NCBI GenBank assembly: GCA_015061185.1
Contig: SUWZ01000020.1
Coordinates: 1-52,492, forward strand
DNA length: 52,492 nucleotides
Reading direction: 5' to 3'
DNA from: Bacteroidales bacterium
GTDB taxonomy: Bacteria > Bacteroidota > Bacteroidia > Bacteroidales > Paludibacteraceae
This document shows positions 50,933-52,492 of the stretch, in pieces (positions within the stretch are counted from its first letter, which is position 1; every line of letters starts with the position of its first letter). Made by a program: the position numbers and the translations under genes. A model generated the notes under the pieces. It ran no database searches. It was not told where the DNA came from and saw only the letters and a list, made by a program, of their open reading frames with translations.

Positions 50933-52492
50933 TTAGATAATTCTGCAATTAGTATCGGGTGAATAATGCTTGAAAATCTGCTCAAAGTTATCAATCACAT
51001 TGTCATTGGCTGCAGAGGCATCACGCATGACAAAGTAGATAGGTTGCAACTTGGCAATCTCTGTAATGGTCGATTCGTTCACATCACGGTCGAAGCAAGC
51101 CACAAGGTAGTTGTCATCTACAAAATGGACATTCTTTCCTGCAATCTGCTTGCTCTCAATCTTTGCAGACAATTCTATGCCGAGGTCGAGCATTACTTGG
51201 AAGAGCAAATCCTCATTGGTGCGGTCTGCCTTTACATTTTCATTGAACAGCGATTGCAACTCAAACTCCTGTGGAGTGTAATAGACATCTTCCATATTGG
51301 ATGTGTCAAGTTTCAATACACGGAAACCCACATCCAATTTAATTCCTAATTCCTTATTCCTAACTCCTAATTCATCTTTGATTTTGCGTCCTGCACGACG
51401 GATACGCTCCTTGCCTATCTCACAGATATTCTTATACCCAGCCCTATATGCCTCGCTCTTCTCATCTGTAAGTTCGGGTAACTGCACCATAATAAAGCGG
51501 CGATTACCACCATCCTCGGCATTTAGTTTCATTACGGCATGAGCAGTGGTAGCGGAGCCTGAGAAGAAATCCATAATAAAAGAATCTCTATCGTTATATG
51601 ATATAGCTTTGATTAATAATTGAATCAAAGATAACGGTTTGGCATAATCAAAATAATCTTTACCCAATAAACTTATTTGTTCTGAAGTTGCATCTTCATT
51701 TGTTCCAATGTTATAATGAGCAATGGTTAGCAAATTATGCATCTTTTTAATTTCTCCACCTTTCTTAATATGGTTAGGTCTGAATGGAATTTTACTAATA
51801 ATAAGAGTTTCGCCATTTGATATAATCTCATTCACTTTTTGTTGGGAGTATCTCCATTCCCCTTTGAGTTTGAATTCATTTTCGTTTAGCCCATTCTTTA
51901 TAATTAAATCATTTAAGAGTTCTGTAATAATATTTCCTTCTGACATGTTTTGTTTCTCTACCATTCCGTCATTAATATTAAACATCACGGAGTGCGGTGG
52001 AAATGTTAGGACAGAGATAGAATTCCCTGCATTATTCAATGGATACTTTTTACCTTCTTCTGTTGTGTCAACAGAAAGTGCTCCTAACATAAATCTATTT
52101 TTTGAATAGCAAACAATATACTCTGTTTTAGTTCCAATATTGGCATTTAGGAACGATGGCTTCTTTTTCTTCTCCCATACATATTGAGTAACAAAATTCT
52201 GCTCTCCAAAAACTTCATCACAGATTTTTCTAAGATTCTCAATCTCATTATCATCAATCGAAATAAAGATAACTCCATCGTCAGCGAGTAGGTCTTTTGC
52301 CACTTTCAAACGAGGATAAATCATATTCAACCAATCGGTATGGAAACGACCGTTGCTTTCGGTGTTTCGTTGCATGGGGTCGATAGTTTGATTGCCTTCC
52401 TCATCAAACAAACCGCTTGATTGCTCAAAATCGTCTTTGCCTTGTGCAAAATCATCATTATACACAAAGTCATTACCCGTATTGTAAGGTGG
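50933..52492 (-). CDS. mod: Type III DNA-methyltransferase subunit, 5' end outside the window
   Basis: A beta-class N6-adenine methyltransferase. The last bases of the window encode PPYNTGNDFVYNDDF, part of the catalytic DPPY motif IV, so the frame continues beyond 52492 upstream. Then come HTDWLNMIYPRLKVAKDLL and GVIFISIDDNE, a central target-recognition region (about 51590-52150) and SAM motif I DFFSGSATTAHAVMKL (about 51536-51580). Four tandem 7-base units lie in its 3' part (51342-51369). The central part is visibly more AT-rich than its flanks. It is coupled to res, 11 bases downstream. Confidence 0.94.
   Translation of the reverse strand, partial: PPYNTGNDFVYNDDFAQGKDDFEQSSGLFDEEGNQTIDPMQRNTESNGRFHTDWLNMIYPRLKVAKDLLADDGVIFISIDDNEIENLRKICDEVFGEQNFVTQYVWEKKKKPSFLNANIGTKTEYIVCYSKNRFMLGALSVDTTEEGKKYPLNNAGNSISVLTFPPHSVMFNINDGMVEKQNMSEGNIITELLNDLIIKNGLNENEFKLKGEWRYSQQKVNEIISNGETLIISKIPFRPNHIKKGGEIKKMHNLLTIAHYNIGTNEDATSEQISLLGKDYFDYAKPLSLIQLLIKAISYNDRDSFIMDFFSGSATTAHAVMKLNAEDGGNRRFIMVQLPELTDEKSEAYRAGYKNICEIGKERIRRAGRKIKDELGVRNKELGIKLDVGFRVLKLDTSNMEDVYYTPQEFELQSLFNENVKADRTNEDLLFQVMLDLGIELSAKIESKQIAGKNVHFVDDNYLVACFDRDVNESTITEIAKLQPIYFVMRDASAANDNVIDNFEQIFKHYSPDTNCRII
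51342..51376 (-). repeat. Tandem heptamer repeat inside mod
   Basis: On the plus strand: ATTCCTA, ATTCCTT, ATTCCTA, ACTCCTA and a degenerate ATTCATC. The unit is not a multiple of three, so loss or gain of one copy would shift the mod frame about 135 codons before its end. The present copy number keeps the frame open (encoding ELGVRNKELGIKL). Confidence 0.7.

Noticed and set aside
1-52492. tRNA or rRNA genes
   Set aside because: No cloverleaf-forming or rRNA-like sequence was noticed in the intergenic spaces; no covariance search could be run.

Overview
This window comes from an AT-rich Bacteroidota chromosome, most likely order Bacteroidales. The evidence is the repeated Bacteroidetes-type -7 promoter element (TAnnTTTG), a type IX secretion C-terminal domain on the large secreted hydrolase, Bacteroidota-specific families (DUF2723 membrane glycosyltransferase, AAA-ATPase-like/PD-(D/E)XK protein, trifunctional MMPL-acyltransferase) and a BspA-like leucine-rich-repeat protein. 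The species cannot be named from the sequence. A fibre-degrading gut or rumen lifestyle is inferred from the fused deacetylase-GH8 enzyme.

Layout. 1-5.6 kb: a truncated AAA-ATPase-like gene, a T9SS-exported CE4 deacetylase/GH8 hydrolase and the D,D-carboxypeptidase dacB, all on the minus strand. 6-18.4 kb: mostly housekeeping genes on the plus strand: a giant DUF2723 protein, a CE4 deacetylase, purD, two membrane proteins, three consecutive FKBP-type prolyl isomerases, a lipoprotein and a PfkB sugar kinase. 18.7-23.9 kb: a thioredoxin-fold protein, a glycerate-kinase-like P-loop kinase, a glycosyltransferase, xseA, xseB and a DUF4268 protein. 24.1-37.1 kb: a compact aryl-polyene/flexirubin-type biosynthetic cluster (acyltransferase, methyltransferase, two dehydratases, ACP, two intact ketosynthases, two ketosynthase-like proteins without catalytic residues, small membrane protein, GT2, MMPL exporter fused to an acyltransferase, alpha/beta hydrolase). 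37.1-40 kb: nudC, an exonuclease and a leucine-rich-repeat protein.

40-52.5 kb is an accessory region. It begins with a REP-associated tyrosine transposase surrounded by, and interrupted in frame by, its own REP palindromes. A promoter-bearing repeat, a frameshifted gene and a hipBA toxin-antitoxin pair follow. Next comes a stretch with a perfect hairpin and helically phased short direct repeats. A three-gene cassette (ParB/Srx-domain protein, D12-class adenine methylase, OLD-like ATPase with Toprim-like C terminus) then converges on a type III restriction-modification operon (mod-res). I do not recognise the three-gene cassette as a named system, and it is the best candidate here for an undescribed anti-phage module.

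The intergenic spaces of the core region carry two families of small repeats with terminal inverted repeats (family A at 5.7, 15.8 and 18.4 kb; family B at 13.0, 13.9 and 29.9 kb). They look like MITE-type non-autonomous elements. One family B copy is an internal deletion that keeps both ends. All homology statements come from reading motifs by eye; no database search was run.
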